Assembly: GCA_902524115.1 (NCBI GenBank)
Contig: CABZCA010000005.1
Coordinates: forward strand, 1-64,000
Length of the DNA: 64,000 nucleotides
Origin: an uncultured Pelagibacteraceae bacterium
Lineage (GTDB): Bacteria > Pseudomonadota > Alphaproteobacteria > Pelagibacterales > Pelagibacteraceae
Reading direction: 5' to 3'
Part shown: piece after piece, positions 35,086 through 43,291 of the stretch
Position numbering within the stretch: the first letter of the stretch is position 1
Layout: every line of letters starts with the position of its first letter
Notes under the pieces: model-generated
Told to the model about the DNA's origin: nothing
What the model saw: only the letters and a program-made list of their open reading frames with translations
Databases searched by the model: none
Made by a program: the position numbers and the translations under genes

Positions 35086-36558
35086 ATGGATAATCTTTTA
35101 TTAATGCTGACACCTTTATTTAGTTCAAAACTATTGATAGTTTTGCTTTTTGGAACTTTGTTTGGATTGATTCTAGGAGTTCTTCCTGGTTTGGGTCCCA
35201 CAACAGGAGGAGCATTAATTTTACCATTTACTATGACGCTAGACCCTTTATCCGCAATAGTATTGTTAACTTCTATTTATTGTGCAGGAACTTATGGAGG
35301 AGCAATCACTGCAGTATTAATTAATACTCCAGGAACTCCAGCAGCCGCAGCCACATGTCTAGATGGATATCCTTTGGCTCAAAAAGGTGAAGCGGGCAGA
35401 GCCTTGGGAATGGCAACTGTATCAAGTACAGTTGGAGGAATTTTTAGTGTTATAATTTTAGTATTTTTTGCACCACTTTTAGCAAAACTTGCTTATGAAT
35501 TTGGACAACCTGAATATTTTGCATTAGCAATTTTTGGTTTAACCATGCTTTCTTCTATAGGAGAAGGCAGTCCTATTAAAAACTTAATTGCTGGGGCATT
35601 TGGAATTTTAATTTCAACTATTGGAAAAGATTTTATGACATCAATAGATAGGTTTACTTATGGAATTAACGAACTCTCCGTCGGTATTGGTTTTATTCCA
35701 GTAGTTGTTGGTTTATTTGCAATTAGTGAAATGCTAACTCAATCAACAATTCTTGATCAAGTATTTAAGAGAGTAGCTTTAAAGGCTGTAAAACTTCCAA
35801 CTAAAGATGATTATAAAAAAACATGGAAAACTATTCTTAGATCAAGCGGAATAGGTTCATTCATTGGAGTTTTGCCGGCTGAAGGTGGAACTGTAGCATC
35901 ATTAATTGGTTATTCAGAGGCTAAAAGATTTTCTAAAAATCCTGAAGAATTTGGTAAAGGATCAATAGAAGGTATTGCTGGTGCAGAAGCTGCAAATAAT
36001 GCTGCAACTGGTGGAGCAATGGTACCTACATTAGCACTTGGAATTCCAGGAAGTGCCACGACAGCTGTAATACTAACAGGTTTAATTATTCATGGTGTTA
36101 GACCAGGTCCAGATTTATTCAGAGAGCAACCTGATTTTTTATATGGCATATTTGGAGCCATGTTAATTGCAAATGTTTTATTTTTTATCTTTGGATTTTT
36201 TGGAGCAAAAGTATTTGCGAGAATTACCTTAGTTCCTAACAAAATTTTGTGGCCAATGATATTTGCTGTATCTGTTTGTGGAACATATTCACTTAGCCAA
36301 TCAATTATTGATGTTTGGATTATGTTATTTTTTGGAGTACTAGGATTTTTTATGAGAAGATTTGGATTTTCAGTTGTTCCTGTAATTATAGGATTAATTT
36401 TAGGAGAGTTAGTAGAGGGAACTTTAAGACAATCTTTAGTTATTTTTGATGGAAATTGGTTGATGTTTTTAACAAGACCAATAGCTTTAACCTTTTTTAT
36501 TTTATCTTTAATTGCATTGGCTTTTCCTTTATTAAGGTCAAAAAAACAAAAAAAATAA
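35086..36558 (+). CDS. tctA: Tripartite tricarboxylate transporter large membrane subunit TctA
   Basis: 490-residue integral membrane protein with about twelve hydrophobic helices. The TctA signature region covers LGVLPGLGPTTGGALILPF, YCAGTYGGAITAVLINTPGT and LDGYPLAQKGEAGRALGMA in the first quarter. The repeated PGxPxxxAT-type motif recurs as LALGIPGSATTAVILTGL, marking the internal duplication of the family. It forms the ion-coupled permease with TctB and works with TctC. The 3' end is one base from an SDR gene, so transport and oxidation are in the same operon. Confidence 0.94.
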   Translation: MDNLLLMLTPLFSSKLLIVLLFGTLFGLILGVLPGLGPTTGGALILPFTMTLDPLSAIVLLTSIYCAGTYGGAITAVLINTPGTPAAAATCLDGYPLAQKGEAGRALGMATVSSTVGGIFSVIILVFFAPLLAKLAYEFGQPEYFALAIFGLTMLSSIGEGSPIKNLIAGAFGILISTIGKDFMTSIDRFTYGINELSVGIGFIPVVVGLFAISEMLTQSTILDQVFKRVALKAVKLPTKDDYKKTWKTILRSSGIGSFIGVLPAEGGTVASLIGYSEAKRFSKNPEEFGKGSIEGIAGAEAANNAATGGAMVPTLALGIPGSATTAVILTGLIIHGVRPGPDLFREQPDFLYGIFGAMLIANVLFFIFGFFGAKVFARITLVPNKILWPMIFAVSVCGTYSLSQSIIDVWIMLFFGVLGFFMRRFGFSVVPVIIGLILGELVEGTLRQSLVIFDGNWLMFLTRPIALTFFILSLIALAFPLLRSKKQKK

Positions 36559-36559
36559 T

Positions 36560-37309
36560 ATGATTAATTTTGATTTAAAAGATAGAGTTGCAATAGTGAC
36601 AGGAGGTGCCCAAGGTTTTGGACTAGCTATTACGGAGAGATTTATTGCCTCTGGAGCAAGTGTTGTAATTTGGGATATAGACAAAGAAGCAATCAAAACC
36701 GCAACAAAAAAAATTAATTCAGATAAGGTTTCATACCAAATTGTTGATGTTGGAAATTATGAGAATATAGAAAAAAATTTAGCTGAAATTGAAAAAAAAC
36801 ACAAAAAAATTGATATTTTCATCAATAATGCAGGAGTTGCAGGAAAAAATACCACGGTAGTCGACTATCCACTTGATGAGTGGAAAAAAGTTATAGACCT
36901 AAATCTAAATGCAGTATTTTATTGTTGTAAAGCCGTAACGCCTTACATGCTTAAAAATAATTATGGAAGAATTGTTAATATTGCCTCTATTGCAGGAAAA
37001 GAAGGCAATCCTAACGCTAGTGCTTACAGCACTTCTAAAGCAGGAGTAATAGGTTTAACAAAGTCATTGGGAAAAGAATTAGCACTAAAAAATATTGCAG
37101 TTAATTGTGTTACTCCAGCAGCAGCAAAAACTAGAATATTTGATCAAATGACTGAGGAACATATAAATTATATGTTATCTAAAATTCCTAGAAATAAATT
37201 TGCAAAAGTTAATGAATTAGCATCCCTTGTGACTTGGTTATCAAGTGAAGAAAATTCTTTTTCAACAGCTGCTGTTTTTGATTTGAGTGGTGGAAGAGCA
37301 ACTTATTGA
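36560..37309 (+). CDS. Short-chain dehydrogenase/reductase (SDR)
   Basis: 249-residue classical SDR. The cofactor motif is TGGAQGFGLAI, NNAG appears as INNAGVAG, the catalytic Ser is in IASIAGKEG and the Tyr-Lys pair in YSTSKAGVIG. An acidic Asp after beta2 (IWDIDKEA) favours NAD. GGRATY ends the protein, where most SDRs read DGG. Relatives include 3-oxoacyl-ACP reductase-like sugar and polyol dehydrogenases. The operon (TTT transporter before, ROK kinase after) suggests oxidation of an imported sugar or sugar acid. Confidence 0.87.
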   Translation: MINFDLKDRVAIVTGGAQGFGLAITERFIASGASVVIWDIDKEAIKTATKKINSDKVSYQIVDVGNYENIEKNLAEIEKKHKKIDIFINNAGVAGKNTTVVDYPLDEWKKVIDLNLNAVFYCCKAVTPYMLKNNYGRIVNIASIAGKEGNPNASAYSTSKAGVIGLTKSLGKELALKNIAVNCVTPAAAKTRIFDQMTEEHINYMLSKIPRNKFAKVNELASLVTWLSSEENSFSTAAVFDLSGGRATY

Positions 37310-37312
37310 TTT

Positions 37313-38215
37313 ATGCAAATAGGTATTGATGTTGGAGCTACAAAAATTGAAAGTGTAGTTTTAGATGAAAAAGGAAACGAAAGTCACCGTGAGAGAACTG
37401 ATTGTCCAAAAGACTATTTTCAAATTATAAAAACCATTAAAGAAATTAACAAAAAGTTAGAAAAAGAATTTAAAAATGGACTACCGATTGGTGTTTGTCA
37501 TCCTGGCATTCATTCACCTCAAACAGGATTAGTTAAGAACGCTCCTAACTGTTATTGGTTAGAAAAAAAACCATTTCAAAATGATCTAAGAAAAGAATTA
37601 GGTAAGGAGGTATTTTGTGAAAATGATGCCAATTGCTTTGCTTTGTCTGAAGCTTTAGATGGGGCAGGAAAACATTATAAAATTGTTTATGGAATTATTA
37701 TTGGCTCTGGGGTAGGTGGTGGTTTAGTAATAGATAAAAAAATTGTTAGCGGACCAAATGGAGTAGCAGGGGAGTGGGGACATAATCAAATTAACCATTT
37801 AATTTCCAAAAAAGAAAATTTCGAATCTACCAATCTAAGAGAAGGCGAGATTGAGAGTTTTATGTCAGGCTTAAGTTTAGCTAAAAAATTTAATAAGCAA
37901 TTTAAAAAAAATTTAAAAACTAATGAGATCTTTGAACTGTATAGAAAACATGATTTAGATGCAGAAAATTTAATAGATAATTTTAAAGTAAATTTAGCAA
38001 TGTCCTTATCAAATATAATTAACATTCTTGATCCCGATTGTTTCGTTTTTGGCGGGGGTGTTTCAAATGAAATTGATTTTTTAAGTGAAATCGAAACTAT
38101 TGTAAGAAAATTTGTAACAGGCAGAGAGTATGAAGGTGTGTTTCTTAAACCAAAGTACGGAGATGCTAGTGGTGTTAGAGGTGCTGCAAGATTAGGAAGA
38201 AAATCAATCTATTAA
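37313..38215 (+). CDS. ROK-family sugar kinase lacking the zinc motif
   Basis: 300-residue ROK kinase. The phosphate-1 motif is GIDVGATKIESVVLD; the catalytic Asp is in CENDANCFALSEA, and GIIIGSGVGGGLVID binds the second phosphate. GEWGHNQI supplies the His that normally starts the ROK zinc site. The usual CxCGxxGCxE cysteines that follow are missing: that stretch reads NLREGEIESFMSG with no Cys. Relatives phosphorylate glucose, fructose, mannose or N-acetyl amino sugars. It follows the SDR gene by three bases. A weak terminator lies just downstream. Confidence 0.85.
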   Translation: MQIGIDVGATKIESVVLDEKGNESHRERTDCPKDYFQIIKTIKEINKKLEKEFKNGLPIGVCHPGIHSPQTGLVKNAPNCYWLEKKPFQNDLRKELGKEVFCENDANCFALSEALDGAGKHYKIVYGIIIGSGVGGGLVIDKKIVSGPNGVAGEWGHNQINHLISKKENFESTNLREGEIESFMSGLSLAKKFNKQFKKNLKTNEIFELYRKHDLDAENLIDNFKVNLAMSLSNIINILDPDCFVFGGGVSNEIDFLSEIETIVRKFVTGREYEGVFLKPKYGDASGVRGAARLGRKSIY

Positions 38216-38218
38216 TAC

Positions 38219-38249
38219 TACAAATCAATTATTAGTTGTATTTTTTTTT
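38219..38249 (+). terminator. Weak terminator after the ROK kinase gene
   Basis: TACAA (38219-38223) can pair with TTGTA (38236-38240) across a 12-base loop and is followed by nine U residues. The stem is short, so confidence is low. Confidence 0.35.
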
Positions 38250-38250
38250 C

Positions 38251-38280
38251 TTGTAGTCTTTTAATAAATCAATCTATAAT
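38251..38280 (+). promoter_or_regulatory. Candidate promoter of the CUT1 sugar transporter operon
   Basis: TTGTAG (38251-38256) and TATAAT (38275-38280) are separated by 18 bases and lie 45 bases before the binding-protein start. The -10 is perfect and the -35 matches four of six bases. Confidence 0.5.
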
Positions 38281-38313
38281 TGTTTTTTTTAAGTTAACTT
38301 AATTTAACAAATA

Positions 38314-38322
38314 AGAGGGAAA
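38314..38322 (+). promoter_or_regulatory. Ribosome-binding site of the CUT1 binding-protein gene
   Basis: AGAGGGAAA three bases before the ATG; the same nine-base motif precedes the other complete binding-protein genes in the window. Confidence 0.6.
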
Positions 38323-38325
38323 TAT

Positions 38326-39582
38326 ATGAAAAAAATGCTAATTGCTCTAATTGCGTTTGCATTCACTTCTACATCTTCTTTTGCAGGACCAAAAATTGAG
38401 GTTTTGCACTGGTGGACATCAGGTGGTGAAGCAGCTGCACTTAAAGTATTAAAAGATGATTTCGCTGCAAACGGTGGTGAATGGTTAGACATGCCTGTAA
38501 CAGGCGGTGGTGGAGATGCTGCCAACGTTGCACTTAAAGCAAGAATAGTTGCAGGAGATCCTCCTTCAGCTTCTCAAATTAAAGGTCCAACAATTCAAGA
38601 ATACGATCAAGAGGGTGTTGTTGCTCCATACAACATTGATCCTATTGCTCAATCAGAGGGTTGGGACAGTTTATTAGATCCAATGATTGCTGCAGTTCAT
38701 AAATGTCAAGATAACAGTGGTCCATATTGTGCGGCTCCAGTAAACATTCATAGGATTGATTGGATGTGGGCTAACAAAGCAGTATTCGATGCTAATGGAA
38801 TTTCAGTTCCTACATCTTGGGATGAATTAAATGCAGCAGCAGAAAAACTTCAAGCTGCAGGAATTATTCCTTTTGCTCACGGTGGTCAAGCTTGGCAAGA
38901 TGCAACAGTTTTCGAAGCAGTAGCTATGGGTATTGGTGGAAATAACTATTATAAAAACTGTTATGTAGATCTTAAAGAAACTTGTTTAAGAAGTGAGACA
39001 ACTGTAAAAGTTTTTGATCAAATGAGAAAACTTCAAGGTTTTACAGATGAAGGTAGTCCAGGAAGAGATTGGAACGTTGCAACTGGAATGGTTATTGAAG
39101 GAAAAGCTGGTTTCCAAATTATGGGTGACTGGGCAAAAGGTGAATTTACTGCTGCTGGAAAAGTACCAGGCGTAGATTACTATTGTGCTGCAACTCCATC
39201 TAATAATGGATACTTGTACAATGTAGATAGCTTTATATTCTACAAAACAAGTGACCCAGACAAACAAGAAGGTCAAAAATTATTAGCTAAATTAATGATG
39301 GGTAAGAATTTCCAAAAAGTTTTTAACCTATACAAAGGATCAATTCCAGCACGTTTAGATGTACCAATGGATGAATTTGATAAATGTGCAAAAACATCAA
39401 ATTCTGACATCAAAACTGCGGGAGCAAGTGGTGGATTAGTTCCAAGTTTTGCTCATGGAATGGCTCAAGGTAATACTATGAAAGCTGCTTTACAAGACGT
39501 GATTACAGAACATTTTAATTCTGACATGTCTTCTGTTGATGCAGCAAATGCTTTGGCTGATTCAGTTTTAGACAATATGTAA
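38326..39582 (+). CDS. CUT1-type sugar ABC transporter substrate-binding protein (glucose/mannose-type)
   Basis: 418-residue extracellular solute-binding protein family 1 member. A 20-residue signal peptide ends SSFA before GPKIEVLHWWTSGGE. The VLHWWTSGGEAAALKVLKD start, MPVTGGGGDAANVALKARI and NIHRIDWMWANKAVFDANGI are typical of the glucose/mannose-binding proteins (GtsA-like). Extra Cys residues occur in pairs and could form disulfides in the periplasm. It heads an operon with two permeases and an ATPase, and a strong terminator follows it. Confidence 0.92.
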   Translation: MKKMLIALIAFAFTSTSSFAGPKIEVLHWWTSGGEAAALKVLKDDFAANGGEWLDMPVTGGGGDAANVALKARIVAGDPPSASQIKGPTIQEYDQEGVVAPYNIDPIAQSEGWDSLLDPMIAAVHKCQDNSGPYCAAPVNIHRIDWMWANKAVFDANGISVPTSWDELNAAAEKLQAAGIIPFAHGGQAWQDATVFEAVAMGIGGNNYYKNCYVDLKETCLRSETTVKVFDQMRKLQGFTDEGSPGRDWNVATGMVIEGKAGFQIMGDWAKGEFTAAGKVPGVDYYCAATPSNNGYLYNVDSFIFYKTSDPDKQEGQKLLAKLMMGKNFQKVFNLYKGSIPARLDVPMDEFDKCAKTSNSDIKTAGASGGLVPSFAHGMAQGNTMKAALQDVITEHFNSDMSSVDAANALADSVLDNM

Positions 39583-39595
39583 AAATATAAAAATT

Positions 39596-39629
39596 AAGGC
39601 CACCTAAAATTTAGGTGGCCTTTTTTTTT
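39596..39629 (+). terminator. Rho-independent terminator after the CUT1 binding-protein gene
   Basis: AAGGCCACCTAA (39596-39607) pairs with TTAGGTGGCCTT (39611-39622) around a 3-base loop, with a U run to 39629. It lies 13 bases after the stop codon and 24 bases before the first permease gene. Confidence 0.93.
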
Positions 39630-39653
39630 AATCAAAATTAGAAAATATTTATA

Positions 39654-40529
39654 ATGCTCAAGTGGTTAGAAAAAAACCTACCTAAAATCGTAATGGCGCC
39701 AGCTGTTGGATTAATTGGTTGGTTTGTCTATGGTTTTGTACTTTGGACTTTATATATATCTTTTACAAATTCTAAAATCTTACCCAAATACGAGCTTTGG
39801 GGAGTTGGACAATATGTTAAACTTTGGGGTTCTAGAAAATGGCTTATTGCAGTAGATAACTTACTTATTTTCACAGCGTTGTTCTTAATTTTTTGTGTTG
39901 TGATTGGAATTATTCTTGCAATATTTTTAGATCAAAAAATTAGAGCTGAAGGTGTCTTAAGAACTATTTATCTATATCCTATGGCTTTATCTTTCATAGT
40001 TACTGGAACTGCTTGGAAGTGGATTTTAAATCCAACACTCGGTATCCAAAAAATGTTTATCGATTGGGGTTTTGAAAATTTCACATTTGATTGGTTAGTA
40101 AATAGAGAAATGGCAATCTACACCATTGTGATTGCAGGTGTTTGGCAATCTGCTGGATTCGTAATGGCATTATTTCTAGCTGGATTGAGATCAGTTGAAG
40201 ATGAAATTGTGAAAGCAGCTAAAATAGATGGTGCAAATTTATTTACAGTTTATTGGAAAATTTTACTTCCTATGATGAGGCCAGTCTTTTTTACAAGTTT
40301 TGTGATTTTAGTTCACATTTCTATAAAAAGTTATGATCTTATAGTTGCGCTAACCCAGGGTGGACCTGGTATATCAACAACTATGCCTGCCTTATATATG
40401 ACCCAAACTGCATTCCATAAAAGTCAAGTTGGTTTGTCAGCCGCGAGTGCAATCATGATGTTTATGGCTGTAGCGGCAGTAATTATCCCGTATTTATATT
40501 CTGAGCTAAGGAGAGAAAATGCAAGATAA
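39654..40529 (+). CDS. CUT1 sugar ABC transporter permease (MalF/GtsB-type)
   Basis: 291-residue membrane protein with six predicted helices. The EAA loop that contacts the ATPase is EIVKAAKIDGANLFTVYWKILLP (read around AAKIDGAN), at about residues 183-205. The YIFTNS-like LYISFTNSKILP segment after helix 1 and LTQGGPGISTTMPALYM near the C-terminus are standard in this family. It is downstream of the binding-protein terminator, so its level is probably lower than that protein's. It overlaps the second permease gene by 11 bases, indicating translational coupling. Confidence 0.92.
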   Translation: MLKWLEKNLPKIVMAPAVGLIGWFVYGFVLWTLYISFTNSKILPKYELWGVGQYVKLWGSRKWLIAVDNLLIFTALFLIFCVVIGIILAIFLDQKIRAEGVLRTIYLYPMALSFIVTGTAWKWILNPTLGIQKMFIDWGFENFTFDWLVNREMAIYTIVIAGVWQSAGFVMALFLAGLRSVEDEIVKAAKIDGANLFTVYWKILLPMMRPVFFTSFVILVHISIKSYDLIVALTQGGPGISTTMPALYMTQTAFHKSQVGLSAASAIMMFMAVAAVIIPYLYSELRRENAR

Positions 40530-41421
40530 GTTACAGACATCATACAAACAACTTGAAATGAAGTCTAAATACACAAATATGTTTTTGAGATGGTTTTTGT
40601 ATTTTGCTTTAATACTTTTTGCATTGTATTTTATTTTTCCTCTATACGTAATGGTAGTAACTTCATTAAAAACTATGGAGGAAATCCGTCAAGGAACACT
40701 TTTAACATGGCCAAGTGGATTAAACTTTGAATCCTGGGCAGTTGCATGGGGAGGTAGAGGATATGGAGCGGGAGATACCTTTTTAAGACCATATTTTTGG
40801 AATTCATTCAAGATGGTTGTTCCAGCTGTATTTTTTTCTACATTTATAGGAGCTATGACTGGATATGTTTTAACAAAATGGAGATTTAAAGGAGATCAAT
40901 GGGTTTTTCTTTTTTTACTATTTGGATGTTTTATTCCATTTCAGGCAATTCTGCTACCAATGGCAAGAACTCTTGGAGTTTTAGGAATATCAAATTCTAT
41001 AATAGGACTAGTATTAGTCCACACAGTTTATGGAATTCCATTTACAACTTTGTTTTTTAGAAATTACTATATTTCTGTTCCTACAGAATTAGTAAAAGCT
41101 GCACGAATTGATGGAGCGGGTTTCTTCAAAATATTTTTCAAAATTTTACTTCCAATTTCAGCACCCATTATTGTTGTGACTGTTATTTGGCAATTTACAC
41201 AAATCTGGAATGACTTTTTGTTTGGATCAACTTTTTCATTTGGAAAAGCAGCACCAATTCAAGTTGCTTTAAATAACATGGTTTTATCAAGTACAAGTGT
41301 TAAAGAATATAACGTAGATATGGCATCAGCTATAATTGCGGGTATTCCAACACTTATTGTTTATGTTTTAGCTGGTAAATATTTTATTAGAGGATTAACT
41401 TCAGGAGCAGTAAAAGGATAA
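40519..41421 (+). CDS. CUT1 sugar ABC transporter permease (MalG/GtsC-type)
   Basis: 300-residue second permease subunit with six helices. The EAA loop is ELVKAARIDGAGFFKIFFKILLP (read around AARIDGAG). The first helix region FPLYVMVVTSLKTMEEIRQG and the NSFKMVVPAVFFSTFIGAM block are typical of MalG-type proteins. A ribosome-binding site AAGGAG lies at the end of the first permease gene. Two bases separate its stop from the ATPase gene start. Confidence 0.92.
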   Translation: MQDKLQTSYKQLEMKSKYTNMFLRWFLYFALILFALYFIFPLYVMVVTSLKTMEEIRQGTLLTWPSGLNFESWAVAWGGRGYGAGDTFLRPYFWNSFKMVVPAVFFSTFIGAMTGYVLTKWRFKGDQWVFLFLLFGCFIPFQAILLPMARTLGVLGISNSIIGLVLVHTVYGIPFTTLFFRNYYISVPTELVKAARIDGAGFFKIFFKILLPISAPIIVVTVIWQFTQIWNDFLFGSTFSFGKAAPIQVALNNMVLSSTSVKEYNVDMASAIIAGIPTLIVYVLAGKYFIRGLTSGAVKG

Positions 41422-41423
41422 TA

Positions 41424-42518
41424 ATGAAAACATTAAGAATTGAGGAATTATCAAAAAACTTTGGATCTACTGAAGTTTTAAGAAAAATTAATCTAGAAAT
41501 AGATGAAGGGAATTTCTTAGTTCTTTTAGGCCCTTCAGGCTGTGGTAAATCAACTTTGCTAAATATTATTGCAGGCTTAGAAACTATAAATGAAGGTAAT
41601 ATTCACATTGATGATTACAACGTAAGTAAAGTAGAACCAAAAGACCGAAATATTGCAATGGTATTTCAATCGTATGCTTTGTACCCATCAATGAACGTAC
41701 GTGAGAACATGATTTTTGGTCTTAAACAAGCAAAAGTTTCAAAAGAAAAAATAGAAGAGCAGCTAGAAAAAGTATCAAAATTTTTACAAGTAGACGCATT
41801 ATTAGAGAGAAAACCTTCACAGTTATCAGGTGGGCAAAGACAACGTGTTGCAATTGGTAGAGCTCTTGTGAGAGAACCAAGAATATTTTTATTTGATGAA
41901 CCTTTGTCTAATTTAGATGCAAAATTAAGAGTTGAGATGAGACGAGAAATAAAAAAACTTCATCAACAACTTAAAACAACAGTAGTTTATGTGACGCACG
42001 ATCAAACAGAAGCAATGAGTTTAGGGACAAATATTGCAATCATGAATCATGGAGTAATCCAACAAAATGATACTCCAGAAAATATTTACAATAAACCTAA
42101 CAATACCTTTGTTGCAGATTTTATTGGATCTCCTTCAATGAATTTGATTAAAGGTAATCTTAAAGAAAGTTCTAACAAAATTTCATTTATTGCTAATGGA
42201 TCTAATGTCGAAATTCCAATAAATGGATATAACTTCATTGAAAAATCTAATTTGAATAATAAAGAAGTTTTTTTTGGAATTAGACCAGAACATATATTCT
42301 TTAAAAAATCTAATGACAGTGATTTTGAGATCTCTTTAAAAGCTGATTTAAGTGAGTATATAGGTCATGAGCAGATAATGACATTTGATTATGAAAATCA
42401 AGAAGTATTAGCTAAATTTCCCTCAACAATAAAAATAGAACTCTCAAAAAATACAAATTTATTTTTTGATTTAACGCAAATTTCCTTATTTGATGCTAAA
42501 ACAGAGGAGAGAATATAA
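41424..42518 (+). CDS. CUT1 sugar ABC transporter ATP-binding protein (UgpC/MsmK-type)
   Basis: 364-residue ATPase. Walker A is GPSGCGKST, the Q-loop MVFQSYALYPSMNV, signature LSGGQRQRVAIGRALV and Walker B IFLFDEPLSNLDAKLR, with the His in VTHDQTEAM. After residue 240 comes a TOBE/MOP regulatory domain (FFGIRPEHIFF), marking the carbohydrate CUT1 family. It energises the two permeases before it. The stop abuts the SDR gene start with no spacer, tying the transporter to oxidation enzymes. Confidence 0.94.
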   Translation: MKTLRIEELSKNFGSTEVLRKINLEIDEGNFLVLLGPSGCGKSTLLNIIAGLETINEGNIHIDDYNVSKVEPKDRNIAMVFQSYALYPSMNVRENMIFGLKQAKVSKEKIEEQLEKVSKFLQVDALLERKPSQLSGGQRQRVAIGRALVREPRIFLFDEPLSNLDAKLRVEMRREIKKLHQQLKTTVVYVTHDQTEAMSLGTNIAIMNHGVIQQNDTPENIYNKPNNTFVADFIGSPSMNLIKGNLKESSNKISFIANGSNVEIPINGYNFIEKSNLNNKEVFFGIRPEHIFFKKSNDSDFEISLKADLSEYIGHEQIMTFDYENQEVLAKFPSTIKIELSKNTNLFFDLTQISLFDAKTEERI

Positions 42519-43280
42519 ATGAAAGTTAAATATTTTGATTTAAAAAACAAAAACGTTTTTATTACAGGTGGTGGTTCAGGAATAGGTGCTTCAATAGTTG
42601 AACATTTTTGTGAACAGGAATGCGATGTATATTTCGTTGATATAAATAAAAAAGAGTCGAATAAATTGATTAAAAATCTTAAAAAAAAGGGTCTTAAAGC
42701 ACCTCATTTTATTGAATGTAATCTTATTAAAATCAAAAAATTACAAACTATCATTCAAAAAATAATTAAAACAAAAGGACCTATCGATATTTTAATCAAT
42801 AATGCAGCTAATGATGATCGACACTCCACAGATCAAGTAGATGAAAAATATTGGAATAATAGAATGGATGTGAATTTAAAGCATTTTTTCTTTACAATTA
42901 AAGCAGTTTTAAAAGGAATGATTAAAAATAAGGGTGGCGCCATCGTGAATTTAAGTTCAGTTTCATGGATGTTAGGTGAAGGTGATAAAGTTGCTTACGA
43001 GACAGCAAAGTCAGCTGTTATTGGATTGACTAGATCTTTTGCTAGAGAGTTTGGTAAATATAATATTCGGTGTAACTCAGTTACACCAGGATCTATTGCA
43101 ACTGAAAGACAAATAAAGCATTGGTTAACTCCAAAATATAAAAAATTTATTCTTGATAAACAATGTTTAAAGAGACAACTAAAGCCTGATGATGTAGCAA
43201 GTTTAGTTGTTCATCTTTCTTCTGATGTATCGTCAGGATGTACAAAACAAAACTTTATTATAGATGCTGGTATCACTTAA
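42519..43280 (+). CDS. Short-chain dehydrogenase/reductase (SDR)
   Basis: 253-residue classical SDR. Cofactor loop TGGGSGIGASI; acidic beta2 residue in YFVDINKKES, favouring NAD; NNA in INNAANDDR; catalytic Ser in NLSSVSWMLGEG and the pair Tyr-Lys in YETAKSAVIG. Relatives include sugar and aldose dehydrogenases such as D-xylose, L-arabinose and galactose 1-dehydrogenases. With the CUT1 glucose-type transporter, a role in oxidising the incoming sugar at C1 is plausible. It is followed by a Gfo/Idh/MocA gene 11 bases later. Confidence 0.87.
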   Translation: MKVKYFDLKNKNVFITGGGSGIGASIVEHFCEQECDVYFVDINKKESNKLIKNLKKKGLKAPHFIECNLIKIKKLQTIIQKIIKTKGPIDILINNAANDDRHSTDQVDEKYWNNRMDVNLKHFFFTIKAVLKGMIKNKGGAIVNLSSVSWMLGEGDKVAYETAKSAVIGLTRSFAREFGKYNIRCNSVTPGSIATERQIKHWLTPKYKKFILDKQCLKRQLKPDDVASLVVHLSSDVSSGCTKQNFIIDAGIT

Positions 43281-43291
43281 AATTTATATAA

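Noticed and set aside
38304-38525. Minus-strand frame at the start of the CUT1 binding-protein gene
   Set aside because: Antisense to the signal peptide and the first domain of a clear gene.
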